DNA of 10,090 nucleotides from the NCBI GenBank assembly GCA_903944255.1, contig CAJARE010000109.1, positions 1 to 10,090 on the forward strand, given 5' to 3'. The translations under genes were made by a program, and so were the position numbers. Shown in pieces: positions 1 to 7,094 of this stretch (position 1 is the first letter of the stretch; each line of letters starts with the position of its first letter). This DNA comes from an uncultured beta proteobacterium (GTDB lineage Bacteria > Pseudomonadota > Gammaproteobacteria > Burkholderiales > Burkholderiaceae). A model generated the notes under the pieces. The model saw only the letters and a program-made list of their open reading frames with translations, searched no databases and was not told where the DNA came from.

Positions 1-150
1 GAGGTTTGCCTTGCAATCGAAATGGGTGCCGATGCAATCGATATGGGTAAAACCATTCATCCGCATCCAACTCTAGGCGAATCAGTTGGCCTAGCAGCAG
101 AAGCAGCGCATGGCCACTGTACCGATTTGCCTCCAGTAAGGAAGAAATAG
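1..150 (+). CDS. lpdA: Dihydrolipoamide dehydrogenase (E3), C-terminal end only
   Basis: The first 49 codons visible are the tail of a dihydrolipoyl dehydrogenase; the start lies upstream of the window. The flavoprotein E3 reoxidises the lipoyl groups of 2-oxoacid dehydrogenase complexes and passes electrons to NAD+ in the cytoplasm. The diagnostic segment is TIHPHPTLGES (residues 18-28 of the visible part), which carries the conserved His-Pro-x-x-(S/G)-E dimer-interface catalytic motif. It is followed by an AHGxCTDLPP ending typical of betaproteobacterial E3 proteins. The form resembles the E3 (odhL) that follows sucA-sucB in Burkholderiales, but which complex it serves cannot be seen here. 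It ends at TAG 148-150 with a terminator right behind it, so it is not co-transcribed by design with the next gene. Confidence 0.93.
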   Translation, partial: EVCLAIEMGADAIDMGKTIHPHPTLGESVGLAAEAAHGHCTDLPPVRKK

Positions 151-164
151 AGATTGTTTAAAAA

Positions 165-191
165 GCCCTGAAATCCTAGGGCCTTTCTTTT
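165..191 (+). terminator. Intrinsic terminator after lpdA
   Basis: A 5-bp GC-rich stem GCCCT (165-169) / AGGGC (178-182) with an 8-nt loop is followed by a T-rich stretch with one C (TTTCTTTT, 184-191). It lies 15 nt after the lpdA stop codon. The stem is short, so efficiency may be moderate, but position and T tract fit a Rho-independent terminator. Confidence 0.65.
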
Positions 192-216
192 GCGCTGCAA
201 TAGAGCCTGACTCCCA

Positions 217-222
217 GATAAT
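217..222 (+). promoter_or_regulatory. Possible -10 element of the AraC-type regulator gene
   Basis: GATAAT matches the sigma-70 -10 consensus in five of six positions and sits 25 nt before the regulator start codon at 248. No convincing -35 is seen at 16-18 bp upstream, which would suit weak or activator-dependent expression. The octamer AGATAATC (216-223) recurs at 1123-1130, ahead of the operator-like repeats in front of hmfA. This is a weak call from motif matching only. Confidence 0.3.
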
Positions 223-247
223 CTAGGTCTGTGAGATCATTTGGTAT

Positions 248-1108
248 ATGTCAAAAGTAATTCGACTTCTTCATGGAGAGTTTGGTCGCGTGGCGCTTCT
301 AGAAATGGATGCGCCTTTGGTTACCCATGCACATCATCATTGCCATATTTTATGTAAGGTAGGCGGTCCCGATTCTACTTTTCAGGTCCGAGGAAAAAAT
401 TGTCCCTTGACTGACAGCAATGCGGTACTCATAAATGCCTGGGAAGAGCATTCATATCTCCATCTACCAGTTGGTGGTAATAATCCGATTTTGTTAGCTC
501 TTTATCTTGAGCCAAAATGGTTAGCATCTTTTAGTAAAAAATTCTTAGCCAGTAGTCATCCCCGTTTCTTTATTAATAATCTTTCTACCATGGGTGTTCA
601 TCAAAAACAGGCTTTGGAAAAAATATCGATGGAGTTATGGTGGGCAGATCAAATTGCCCATGACCAACTAGAGTCTATGTTGTTAGAGCTTACATTAAGC
701 TTTATGGAAAATACTGATGTTATAACAGCTGGCGACTTACGAAGCTCTGGAAATACATTGGCTTTTATGGATCCGCGCATTAGAAAGGCGATTCACCTAA
801 TGCGTACATCTCCACAAGGCTTCAATGACATTGCATTAGTCGCCAAAAGCGTTAATTTATCTCGCTCACATTTTTTTGAGCTCTTTCGACGTTGTACTGG
901 ATTATCGCCAGTAGTATTTGCTAATGTGCTTCGAATGGAATTTGCATTTGACGCTCTCGCTGATAAGGATGAGAGCCTGATCCATATTGGGGATGAATTA
1001 GGATTTTCTGCGCAAGGTCATTTCACTCGGTTTTTCAAACAGCACCAGGGGGTCACTCCAAGCCTTTATCGTCAGCAAGTAGAAAAGGCTCCCAAGCTAG
1101 ACTCCTAG
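248..1108 (+). CDS. AraC-family transcriptional regulator, probable activator of the hmf operon
   Basis: This 286-aa protein has the AraC layout: an N-terminal sensor region and a C-terminal DNA-binding domain with two helix-turn-helix units. The N-terminal part has a histidine cluster at residues 27-33 (H27, H29, H30, H31, H33), as in cupin-fold sensors that bind a ligand or metal. The first HTH covers roughly residues 194-217 and the second roughly 245-268, containing GDELGFSAQGHFTRFFK, the typical AraC signature ending in GVTP. It starts at ATG 248 behind a weak ribosome site (GAGAT at 232-236). It points the same way as the hmf genes and ends 126 bp before hmfA, where paired direct repeats lie. 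Gene position makes it the likely pathway regulator; the inducer (2-furoate, furoyl-CoA or 2-oxoglutarate) is unknown. Confidence 0.9.
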   Translation: MSKVIRLLHGEFGRVALLEMDAPLVTHAHHHCHILCKVGGPDSTFQVRGKNCPLTDSNAVLINAWEEHSYLHLPVGGNNPILLALYLEPKWLASFSKKFLASSHPRFFINNLSTMGVHQKQALEKISMELWWADQIAHDQLESMLLELTLSFMENTDVITAGDLRSSGNTLAFMDPRIRKAIHLMRTSPQGFNDIALVAKSVNLSRSHFFELFRRCTGLSPVVFANVLRMEFAFDALADKDESLIHIGDELGFSAQGHFTRFFKQHQGVTPSLYRQQVEKAPKLDS

Positions 1109-1130
1109 GGTTTACCTGATGTAGATAATC

Positions 1131-1167
1131 AGACTCTAAGGTAAGCAGTCGGACTTTAGGGTAAGCA
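1131..1167 (+). promoter_or_regulatory. Direct-repeat operator candidate for the AraC-type regulator, upstream of hmfA
   Basis: Two 17-bp copies lie in tandem: AGACTCTAAGGTAAGCA (1131-1147) and GGACTTTAGGGTAAGCA (1151-1167). They match at 14 of 17 positions, and the preceding TC is also shared. The spacing is exactly 20 bp, about two helical turns, which puts both copies on one DNA face. AraC-family activators typically bind such directly repeated half-sites about 21 bp apart, immediately upstream of or overlapping the -35 region. A degraded third copy (AGACTCCTAGGGT, 1099-1111) overlaps the end of the regulator gene. No clear -35/-10 pair is visible downstream, which suits an activator-dependent promoter. 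That these are binding sites of the adjacent regulator is inference. Confidence 0.6.
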
Positions 1168-1234
1168 TGCTACTTATCCGATCATTAAGCTTCTTTCAGC
1201 ATTAATTAATCTTAATTTAGCTGAAAAGAGTAGA

Positions 1235-4219
1235 TTGAAAGCAAGTGCAAATTATTTAGGTAGTTCATGTGAGCGTATAGAAGATGTTGCTCTTCTGACG
1301 GGGGAAGGTCGCTACCTCGATGATCTCCCTTTACCTGTTGGAACCTTATATGCAGCAGTTGTGCGTTCTCCAATCGCTCATGGAAAAATTATTTCTGTGG
1401 ACATTGAGCCGGCACTACTGATCAAGGGTGTGAGGGCCATTTTGACTCTCAAGGATGTCCAGGCCTGGTCTAGTCCATTGGTGGTTGCCGTGAAAACCTC
1501 CATGCGTCAGTGGGTATTGGCTAGCGAGTATGTACGCTATGTGGGAGAGCCTATAGCAGTAGTCATTGCTGAATCACGGGCGCTGGCAGAGGACGGAGTT
1601 GAGAGGGTTGGGGTCAACATTCAGCCTCTTCCTGCCGTAGTTGATGTAGATGCTGCTCTAGCAGATACTTCGATCATCTTGCATGAGGATATTGGTAGTA
1701 ATTGTGTTTCAGATCGCTCATTTCAATACGGTGATCCAGATACTGCTTTCCAACAGGCTGCCAGTGTCATTGAAGTGGATATCCGCTATCCTCGCAATTC
1801 TTGTACACCCATAGAAACAGGGGGTGTCATTGCACAATGGCGAGAGGCGGACTCCTCATATGAAGTAACGTCAAATTTTATGGGGCCATTCTCATTACAA
1901 GTAGTCATGGCTGCTGCACTCAAGATTCCGGGAACAAAATTACGCCATCATGTTGCCCCAGATTCTGGCGGTAGTTTTGGCGTTAAGCAATCAGTATTGC
2001 CATATATCATCATGAGCTGCTTAGCATCGCGTAAAGCTGGTGCCCCAGTGAAATTTATTGAGGATCGCTTAGAGCATCTTCAGGCAGCCACTTCTGCAAC
2101 ATCTCGTCACACTCATTTACGTGCTGCAGTGGATGAGAATGGAAAAATATTAGCGCTAGATTACGATCAAATTGAAGATTGTGGTGCCTATTTAAGGGCT
2201 CCTGAGCCAGCAACCCTGTACCGCATGCATGGGTGCGTGACGGGCCCATATCAAATTCAGAATTTAAAAATTCGCAATCGTATCGTATTGATCAATAAAA
2301 CGCCTACTGGACTAGTAAGGGGATTTGGCGGTCCTCAGGTTTATTACGCACTAGAGCGTTTAATCCATAAAATTGCAAAAACCTTGGGCAAAACGCATCA
2401 AGAAATTGCAGCACTAAATTATGTTCAAAAAGAACAATTTCCATATCGGGCAGCCGCAGGAGCATTACTAGACTCCGGTAACTACCAACAGGCTTTGAAA
2501 ATACTGGAGAGTTCTCCAGAGTTTCGAAAAATATTAGACCGTAGAGAGCAGGCTAAAAAAGAAGGACGTTACTACGGTATTGGTATTTCTTCGATTGTTG
2601 AGCCTTCAGTTTCTAATATGGGTTACATCACAACCGTTCTTACAAAAGAGCAAAGAGCAAAAGCAGGCCCTAAAAATGGTGCGATTACCTCGGCAACTGT
2701 GAGTATTGACCCTTCTGGAAATATTGCTGCCAATATTGCTTCAGCTCCAGCTGGTCAGGGCCATCAAACCGTTATCAGCCAGCTATTAGCAGACGTTTTT
2801 GGCGTCTTGCCTTCACAAATTCAGGTAAATGTCGATTTTGATACTGCTAAAGATGCATGGTCAATTGCCGCTGGCAACTATTCAAGTCGTTTTGCGGGAG
2901 CAGTTGCAGGCACAGTATTTCTTGCGGCTGAAAAGCTAAAGGCTCGAATTGCTGATTATGCAGCGCACGCGCTGCAGTCAATACCAGAAGACTTAGTATT
3001 TGCAAATGGATATATATCGGTAGCTGGAGATGAAAGTAGGCGTATTTCTTTCTCAAGATTGTGCGGAAATTTTCACTGGTCTCCAGGATTGATTCGAGAG
3101 GCTCTTGGACCTGAAACCGTTCTTGCACTACAGGAAACGCACTTTTGGAGCGCAGATGTTTTAGAGGCGCCTGATGAGGATGATCGAATTAATACTTCTG
3201 CTGCGTATGGCTTTGCTATCGATGCCTGTGGGATCGAGATAGATCTCGAAACTTGCTCCGCAAAGGTTGATCAATACATTACCGTGCATGACGCAGGAAA
3301 AATACTAAATCCAGCCTTAGCAGATGGGCAGATTTATGGTGCCTATGCACAAGCTGTTGGGGCAGCTCTTTTTGAAGAGTTTGTCTACAGTAGCGATGGA
3401 AATTTTCTTTCAGGAACTTTTGCGGATTATCGCTTACCTACCGCAAGTGATATTTGCACTCCTAAAATCTATCACCAAGAATCTCCAAGCCCATTTACCC
3501 CCTTGGGCGCTAAAGGAATTGGTGAGGGAAATAGTATGAGTACACCAGTTTGTATTGCAAATGCAATCGCAGATGCATTAGATGTCGAGGATATTGTCCT
3601 GCCTGCAACCCCAAGTCGTATTCATGCCCTTCTTGTGAAAAAGGGTTCTCTCAAGCTTGATAGGTCATCGAGTCAGATTTCTTCAATGGTTTCGAATGCA
3701 GATTATCCTTTGAAAGCTCAGGGCGAAGTAAGGTTGCAGGTTCTTCCAGAAAATATCTTTGCAGTTTTACTTGATCCGGAGAGATTGAAAAATGTTATTC
3801 CGGGTTGTGAATCCATTCGTAAAACCGCTATATCGAATGGTGTTCAGTTTGATTGCATAGCAGTTGTACGAATTGGTATTGCAAAGGCTCGCTTTGAAGC
3901 CAAGGTCGATTTAACAAATATTCAAGAGTCTGATAGTTTTTCCCTAGGTGGAGAAGGTCGAGGCCCATTAGGAATGGCGTTGGGAATGGGTCAAGTAAGC
4001 CTGAAGAATGATGGGGGCACCACTGTTTTAAAGTATGACTATCAAGCTCAGGTATCAGGCAAGCTTGCAGCAATTGGTAGCAGGTTATTAGAGGGTGCGA
4101 TTCGATTAGTCTTGGATCAACTGTTTAGAGCACTTGCAAAAGAAGCCGGTGCAAAACAGGAAGGCTTATTGAAACTCTTGCTCAGCAGATTATTTACTAT
4201 ATTAGGAGTTGGTAAATGA
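1235..4219 (+). CDS. hmfA: 2-furoyl-CoA dehydrogenase large (molybdenum cofactor) subunit fused to a CoxG-like domain
   Basis: This 994-aa catalytic subunit belongs to the xanthine dehydrogenase/CoxL family and binds the molybdopterin cofactor. It is expected to hydroxylate C5 of 2-furoyl-CoA with water. Residues 17-125 are the a/b hammerhead domain. Residues from about 135 to 800 are the Mo-binding part, with GGSFGVK (245-251), RGFGGPQ (362-368; the arginine motif of xanthine dehydrogenase, not the CSFR motif of CO dehydrogenase), GQGHQT (507-512) and the expected catalytic glutamate E764 in GEG. From Y824 to about 974 there is an extra CoxG/SRPBCC domain with the GSRLLEGAIRLVLDQLF helix, then a hydrophobic tail. 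The start is TTG at 1235, five bases after GAAAAGAG; the family N-terminus begins just behind it and no in-frame ATG fits. It overlaps hmfB by ATGA. The substrate is inferred from the whole gene set; thiophene- or pyrrole-2-carboxyl-CoA are alternatives. Confidence 0.8.
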   Translation: MKASANYLGSSCERIEDVALLTGEGRYLDDLPLPVGTLYAAVVRSPIAHGKIISVDIEPALLIKGVRAILTLKDVQAWSSPLVVAVKTSMRQWVLASEYVRYVGEPIAVVIAESRALAEDGVERVGVNIQPLPAVVDVDAALADTSIILHEDIGSNCVSDRSFQYGDPDTAFQQAASVIEVDIRYPRNSCTPIETGGVIAQWREADSSYEVTSNFMGPFSLQVVMAAALKIPGTKLRHHVAPDSGGSFGVKQSVLPYIIMSCLASRKAGAPVKFIEDRLEHLQAATSATSRHTHLRAAVDENGKILALDYDQIEDCGAYLRAPEPATLYRMHGCVTGPYQIQNLKIRNRIVLINKTPTGLVRGFGGPQVYYALERLIHKIAKTLGKTHQEIAALNYVQKEQFPYRAAAGALLDSGNYQQALKILESSPEFRKILDRREQAKKEGRYYGIGISSIVEPSVSNMGYITTVLTKEQRAKAGPKNGAITSATVSIDPSGNIAANIASAPAGQGHQTVISQLLADVFGVLPSQIQVNVDFDTAKDAWSIAAGNYSSRFAGAVAGTVFLAAEKLKARIADYAAHALQSIPEDLVFANGYISVAGDESRRISFSRLCGNFHWSPGLIREALGPETVLALQETHFWSADVLEAPDEDDRINTSAAYGFAIDACGIEIDLETCSAKVDQYITVHDAGKILNPALADGQIYGAYAQAVGAALFEEFVYSSDGNFLSGTFADYRLPTASDICTPKIYHQESPSPFTPLGAKGIGEGNSMSTPVCIANAIADALDVEDIVLPATPSRIHALLVKKGSLKLDRSSSQISSMVSNADYPLKAQGEVRLQVLPENIFAVLLDPERLKNVIPGCESIRKTAISNGVQFDCIAVVRIGIAKARFEAKVDLTNIQESDSFSLGGEGRGPLGMALGMGQVSLKNDGGTTVLKYDYQAQVSGKLAAIGSRLLEGAIRLVLDQLFRALAKEAGAKQEGLLKLLLSRLFTILGVGK

Positions 4220-5049
4220 AGTCTGCTCCATTTGTGATGCACCAGGCCAACTCTCAAGCCGATATTGTAAATTTATTGGATCAGTATGGTGATGATGCTC
4301 GTATCATTGCTGGTGGTCAAACACTTGTCCCCGTATTGGCTATGAGGGTTGCTAGCCCCGATCATCTAATCGATATCAATAAGGTTATAGAGCTCAAAAA
4401 TTTTGGTGTTTCTGGTGATGTCCTTTTGGTTGGGTCTGGTGTTAGACAGGCTGCATTAGAAAAATGGAGTGATCTTGATAAGACTCAGCCACTTTTAAGC
4501 ATGATGTTCCCATGGATCGCCCATGCTCCAATTCGGAATCGAGGAACAGTATGCGGATCGATTGCCCATGCTGATCCCAGCGCCGAATTAGTTCTTGGCC
4601 TAGCCGCACTAGAAGGCTCTGTCACACTAGTCAGTAAAAAGAATAAGCGGATAGTTCAAGCCAAGGATTTTTTTCTAGGGGCACTTCAAACTTGCCGTCA
4701 ATCAAATGAATTCATCGAGTCTGTTCAGTTTCCTATTCGTGGGCATGATGCCAGATTTGGATTTGCCGAGTATGGTTATCGCCATGGAGATTTTGCAGTA
4801 GTAGCTGTTGCAGTCATTCAGGAAGGCAATAGTTGGACTGTAGGGTTTGGAGGTATTGATGATACTGCGCGGGTATATAAATGCGTTGCTAATTCTATAA
4901 ATGAGATTGGCCAGTTTATTGATGATTTAGCCTCTGAAACAGAGGTTAGGGAAGATCCAACTGCAACTTCAGGACTACGCCGACACTTGATGCGCTCACT
5001 TGGGAAGCGTGCATGCCAACAAGCTATAGATTTTAGAGTAATTAAATAG
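4216..5049 (+). CDS. hmfB: 2-furoyl-CoA dehydrogenase FAD-binding (medium) subunit
   Basis: This 277-aa protein is a CoxM-type FAD subunit of a molybdenum hydroxylase. It carries electrons from the 2Fe-2S subunit towards the final acceptor. The FAD motifs are visible: AGGQT at residues 32-36 and GTVCGSIAHADPSAE at 110-124. The more usual second motif reads TxGGSIAHADP, so C113 replaces a glycine. The C-terminal CO-dehydrogenase flavoprotein domain follows from about residue 175. There is no extra 4Fe-4S insertion of the kind found in 4-hydroxybenzoyl-CoA reductase (HcrB), which argues against that enzyme. Its ATG overlaps the hmfA stop by 4 bp, with AGGAG at 4204-4208 as ribosome site inside hmfA, so translation is probably coupled. 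Length is normal for the family. Confidence 0.8.
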   Translation: MKSAPFVMHQANSQADIVNLLDQYGDDARIIAGGQTLVPVLAMRVASPDHLIDINKVIELKNFGVSGDVLLVGSGVRQAALEKWSDLDKTQPLLSMMFPWIAHAPIRNRGTVCGSIAHADPSAELVLGLAALEGSVTLVSKKNKRIVQAKDFFLGALQTCRQSNEFIESVQFPIRGHDARFGFAEYGYRHGDFAVVAVAVIQEGNSWTVGFGGIDDTARVYKCVANSINEIGQFIDDLASETEVREDPTATSGLRRHLMRSLGKRACQQAIDFRVIK

Positions 5050-5050
5050 A

Positions 5051-5545
5051 ATGAAGAACCACTTAGTAACATTATCTTTAAATGGGGTTGAGCGCGAAGC
5101 TGCTTGTGAATCACGGACTACATTGCTTGATTTCATTCGACATGATTTGGGCTTAACAGGGACCCATGCAGGTTGTGAACATGGCGTATGTGGAGCATGC
5201 ACGGTTGAGCTTGATGGAGAAGTTGTTCGTTCCTGTTTGATGTTCGCATGTCAAGCTGATCGGACTAGCGTTAATACCGTAGAGGGTTTTTCGAAATCTG
5301 GCGAGATGTCTGATTTACAAAGCGCCTTTAAAAAATATCATGCGCTTCAATGCGGATTTTGTACGGCCGGATTTTTGATGTCAGCTGAGGACTTACTGAA
5401 TAAAAATCCAAATCCAACTGAGACGGAGGTTAGGGAGGGTTTGTCAGGCAATTTATGTCGATGCACTGGATATGTAGGAATAGTTGAGGCAGTTTTAGAA
5501 GTGGCCTCAGCCAGGACCCACAAAAATGGGAGTGAGCATGCTTGA
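5051..5545 (+). CDS. hmfC: 2-furoyl-CoA dehydrogenase 2Fe-2S (small) subunit
   Basis: This 164-aa CoxS-type subunit holds two [2Fe-2S] clusters that link the molybdenum centre to FAD. All eight cysteine ligands are present. The plant-ferredoxin-type cluster uses C42, C47, C50 and C62. The helical C-terminal cluster uses C101, C104, C136 and C138, with the family motifs QCGFCTAG (100-107) and GNLCRCTGY (133-141). The gene starts one base after the hmfB stop and has no strong ribosome site of its own, so it likely depends on translational coupling. Length is typical of the family. The short tail after residue 150 is lysine/histidine-rich and unconserved in style. The gene end overlaps the start of hmfD. 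The specific name follows from operon context; the protein alone could serve any Mo hydroxylase. Confidence 0.83.
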   Translation: MKNHLVTLSLNGVEREAACESRTTLLDFIRHDLGLTGTHAGCEHGVCGACTVELDGEVVRSCLMFACQADRTSVNTVEGFSKSGEMSDLQSAFKKYHALQCGFCTAGFLMSAEDLLNKNPNPTETEVREGLSGNLCRCTGYVGIVEAVLEVASARTHKNGSEHA

Positions 5546-7073
5546 TTTAGGCAGAACTTTTTTGCAGGCTGTTGAGCGCGATCCAAGTAGCTTGGCAATT
5601 GTAGATGGCAGTAAGCGCTATACCTACGGAGAGTGGGCGCTACATATTGGTGCTGTTCAAGAATTTTTTAATGAAAAAGGCCTGAAGAACGGTGATCGGA
5701 TTTTGACTATTTTGCAGAATCGCTATGAGGCAGCCACTATTCATTGGGCTTGCCAGATGGCGGGTATCGCTATCGTCCCATTAAATTGGCGTTCTAAGTC
5801 TGATGAGATTGATTATTGCGCTCAAAATGCTGATGTCAAACTAGCATTCGTTGAGGAGATATCCCTTAGTAACTATTTGCAATCTGAAACTAGCAAATCA
5901 ATCTCCGTCATTCTTTGTATGGAGAAGGGACCTACAGATGAATATACGTATTTTGATGAGTTAATACAGGTAGGTGTGGAGCCTACTGCACAGGGTCATG
6001 TTGAGGATATTTCTGTCATGCTTTTCACTTCCGGCACTACTGGCAAGCCGAAAGGCGTCCCAAGAAAGCAGCGGGCTGAGCGAGCAGCGGGAATTGCACA
6101 TGTGGCTCAAAACCAGTATGCAATGGCCGAGGTGTCCTTAGGCGTAATGCCTCTTTATCACACTATGGGGGTACGTACACTGCTATCCCTATGCATTGTC
6201 AATGGCACATATGTTGCTGTACCACGTTGGGATGTTGATAAGGCAATAGATGCAATTGAGCGGGAGGCAGTAACTCATCTCTATCTAGTGCCAACGCTTT
6301 ATCACGATATGCTCCAGTCAAAAAACTTCAATGCAAGTCGAGTTAAAACTGTCAAGAAGCTAGGATTTGCAGGTGCTCCTATGCATGATGCTTTATTGCT
6401 GAGTCTAAATGAAGCCTTCTCTCCTGAATTATTCGTAAACCATTACGGCTCAAGTGAAATCTATACATATACGATTAATCAGAATGCTGTGGCTAAGCCA
6501 GGCTGTGCTGGCAAAGCTGGAATAAATGCACGTATTAAGGTGGTTAAGCTAGATCAAGGATCTATACAGACTATGCCTACACAAGTGGCATCCTGCAATG
6601 AAGAGGGGCAGATCATTTGTGATCTCTCTGGGGATGAAGCATTTGAAGGTTACTGGAAGCGACCAGACGCAGATCAAAAATCTATTCGGGATGGCTGGTA
6701 TTTCACTGGTGATACAGGCTATTTTGACGAGTCAGGCGACTTATTTGTTACAGGTCGCGTAGATGACATGATCATTTCTGGGGGGGAAAACATTTCCCCT
6801 GTCGAGATTGAATCAATCTTGTCTTTGCATCCCTCGGTGAGTGAGGTAGCTGTTGCAGGATTGAAAGACGATCGCCTTGGCCAAAAAGTAGTTGCTTTCA
6901 TTAGGGCTTGTGGGATTGTAGATTCAATTGCCCTAGATGAATATTGCCGAGGTTCTGATTTGATCAACTTTAAGCGCCCCCGTGAATACGTATTTGTTAA
7001 AGAAATTCCCAAGTCACCAGTGGGAAAGGTATTGCGGCGGATGTTGGTTGCTGGCGAATATGAAAGAGCTTAA
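5538..7073 (+). CDS. hmfD: 2-furoate:CoA ligase (class I acyl-CoA synthetase)
   Basis: This adenylate-forming enzyme is expected to convert 2-furoate, ATP and CoA to 2-furoyl-CoA, AMP and pyrophosphate in the cytoplasm. Motifs, numbered from ATG 5526: P-loop TSGTTGKPKG at 168-177, YGSSE near 310 (A5), the GDTGYFD aspartate (A7), GRVDDMIISGGENISP (hinge region, A8) and the PKSPVGKVLRR catalytic lysine at the C-terminus. I chose ATG 5538 (511 aa) because GGGAG at 5528-5532 is a good ribosome site 5 nt ahead and the start then overlaps the hmfC stop by 8 bp. ATG 5526 (515 aa, with AGGA at 5513-5516) remains possible. Related families include benzoate, cyclohexanecarboxylate and crotonobetaine ligases; only the hmf-like gene order singles out furoate. 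Confidence 0.78.
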   Translation: MLDLGRTFLQAVERDPSSLAIVDGSKRYTYGEWALHIGAVQEFFNEKGLKNGDRILTILQNRYEAATIHWACQMAGIAIVPLNWRSKSDEIDYCAQNADVKLAFVEEISLSNYLQSETSKSISVILCMEKGPTDEYTYFDELIQVGVEPTAQGHVEDISVMLFTSGTTGKPKGVPRKQRAERAAGIAHVAQNQYAMAEVSLGVMPLYHTMGVRTLLSLCIVNGTYVAVPRWDVDKAIDAIEREAVTHLYLVPTLYHDMLQSKNFNASRVKTVKKLGFAGAPMHDALLLSLNEAFSPELFVNHYGSSEIYTYTINQNAVAKPGCAGKAGINARIKVVKLDQGSIQTMPTQVASCNEEGQIICDLSGDEAFEGYWKRPDADQKSIRDGWYFTGDTGYFDESGDLFVTGRVDDMIISGGENISPVEIESILSLHPSVSEVAVAGLKDDRLGQKVVAFIRACGIVDSIALDEYCRGSDLINFKRPREYVFVKEIPKSPVGKVLRRMLVAGEYERA

Positions 7074-7094
7074 TTTTTTTACTAGAAAGACCTT

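Noticed and set aside
13..48. Two near-identical 15-base direct repeats 21 bp apart
   Set aside because: They lie inside lpdA and encode AIEMG and AIDMG, a normal stretch of E3 proteins; codon similarity explains the repeat.
1112..1144. Inverted pair TTACCT / AGGTAA as a terminator of the regulator gene
   Set aside because: The stem is only six AT-rich pairs with a 21-base loop and no T tract; the direct repeats are the stronger pattern.
2055..3128. Reverse-strand open frames of 64-93 codons inside hmfA (and similar ones elsewhere)
   Set aside because: They lie opposite strongly conserved coding sequence, have no ribosome site and low-quality protein composition; they are shadows.
4216..5049. 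4-hydroxybenzoyl-CoA reductase FAD subunit
   Set aside because: At 277 aa it lacks the 4Fe-4S insertion and extra cysteines of HcrB-type subunits.
1235..5545. Aerobic CO dehydrogenase (coxLMS), suggested by the subunit order and CoxG domain
   Set aside because: The large subunit lacks the AYxCSFR loop and the operon adds a CoA ligase and a crotonase, which fit a CoA-thioester pathway.
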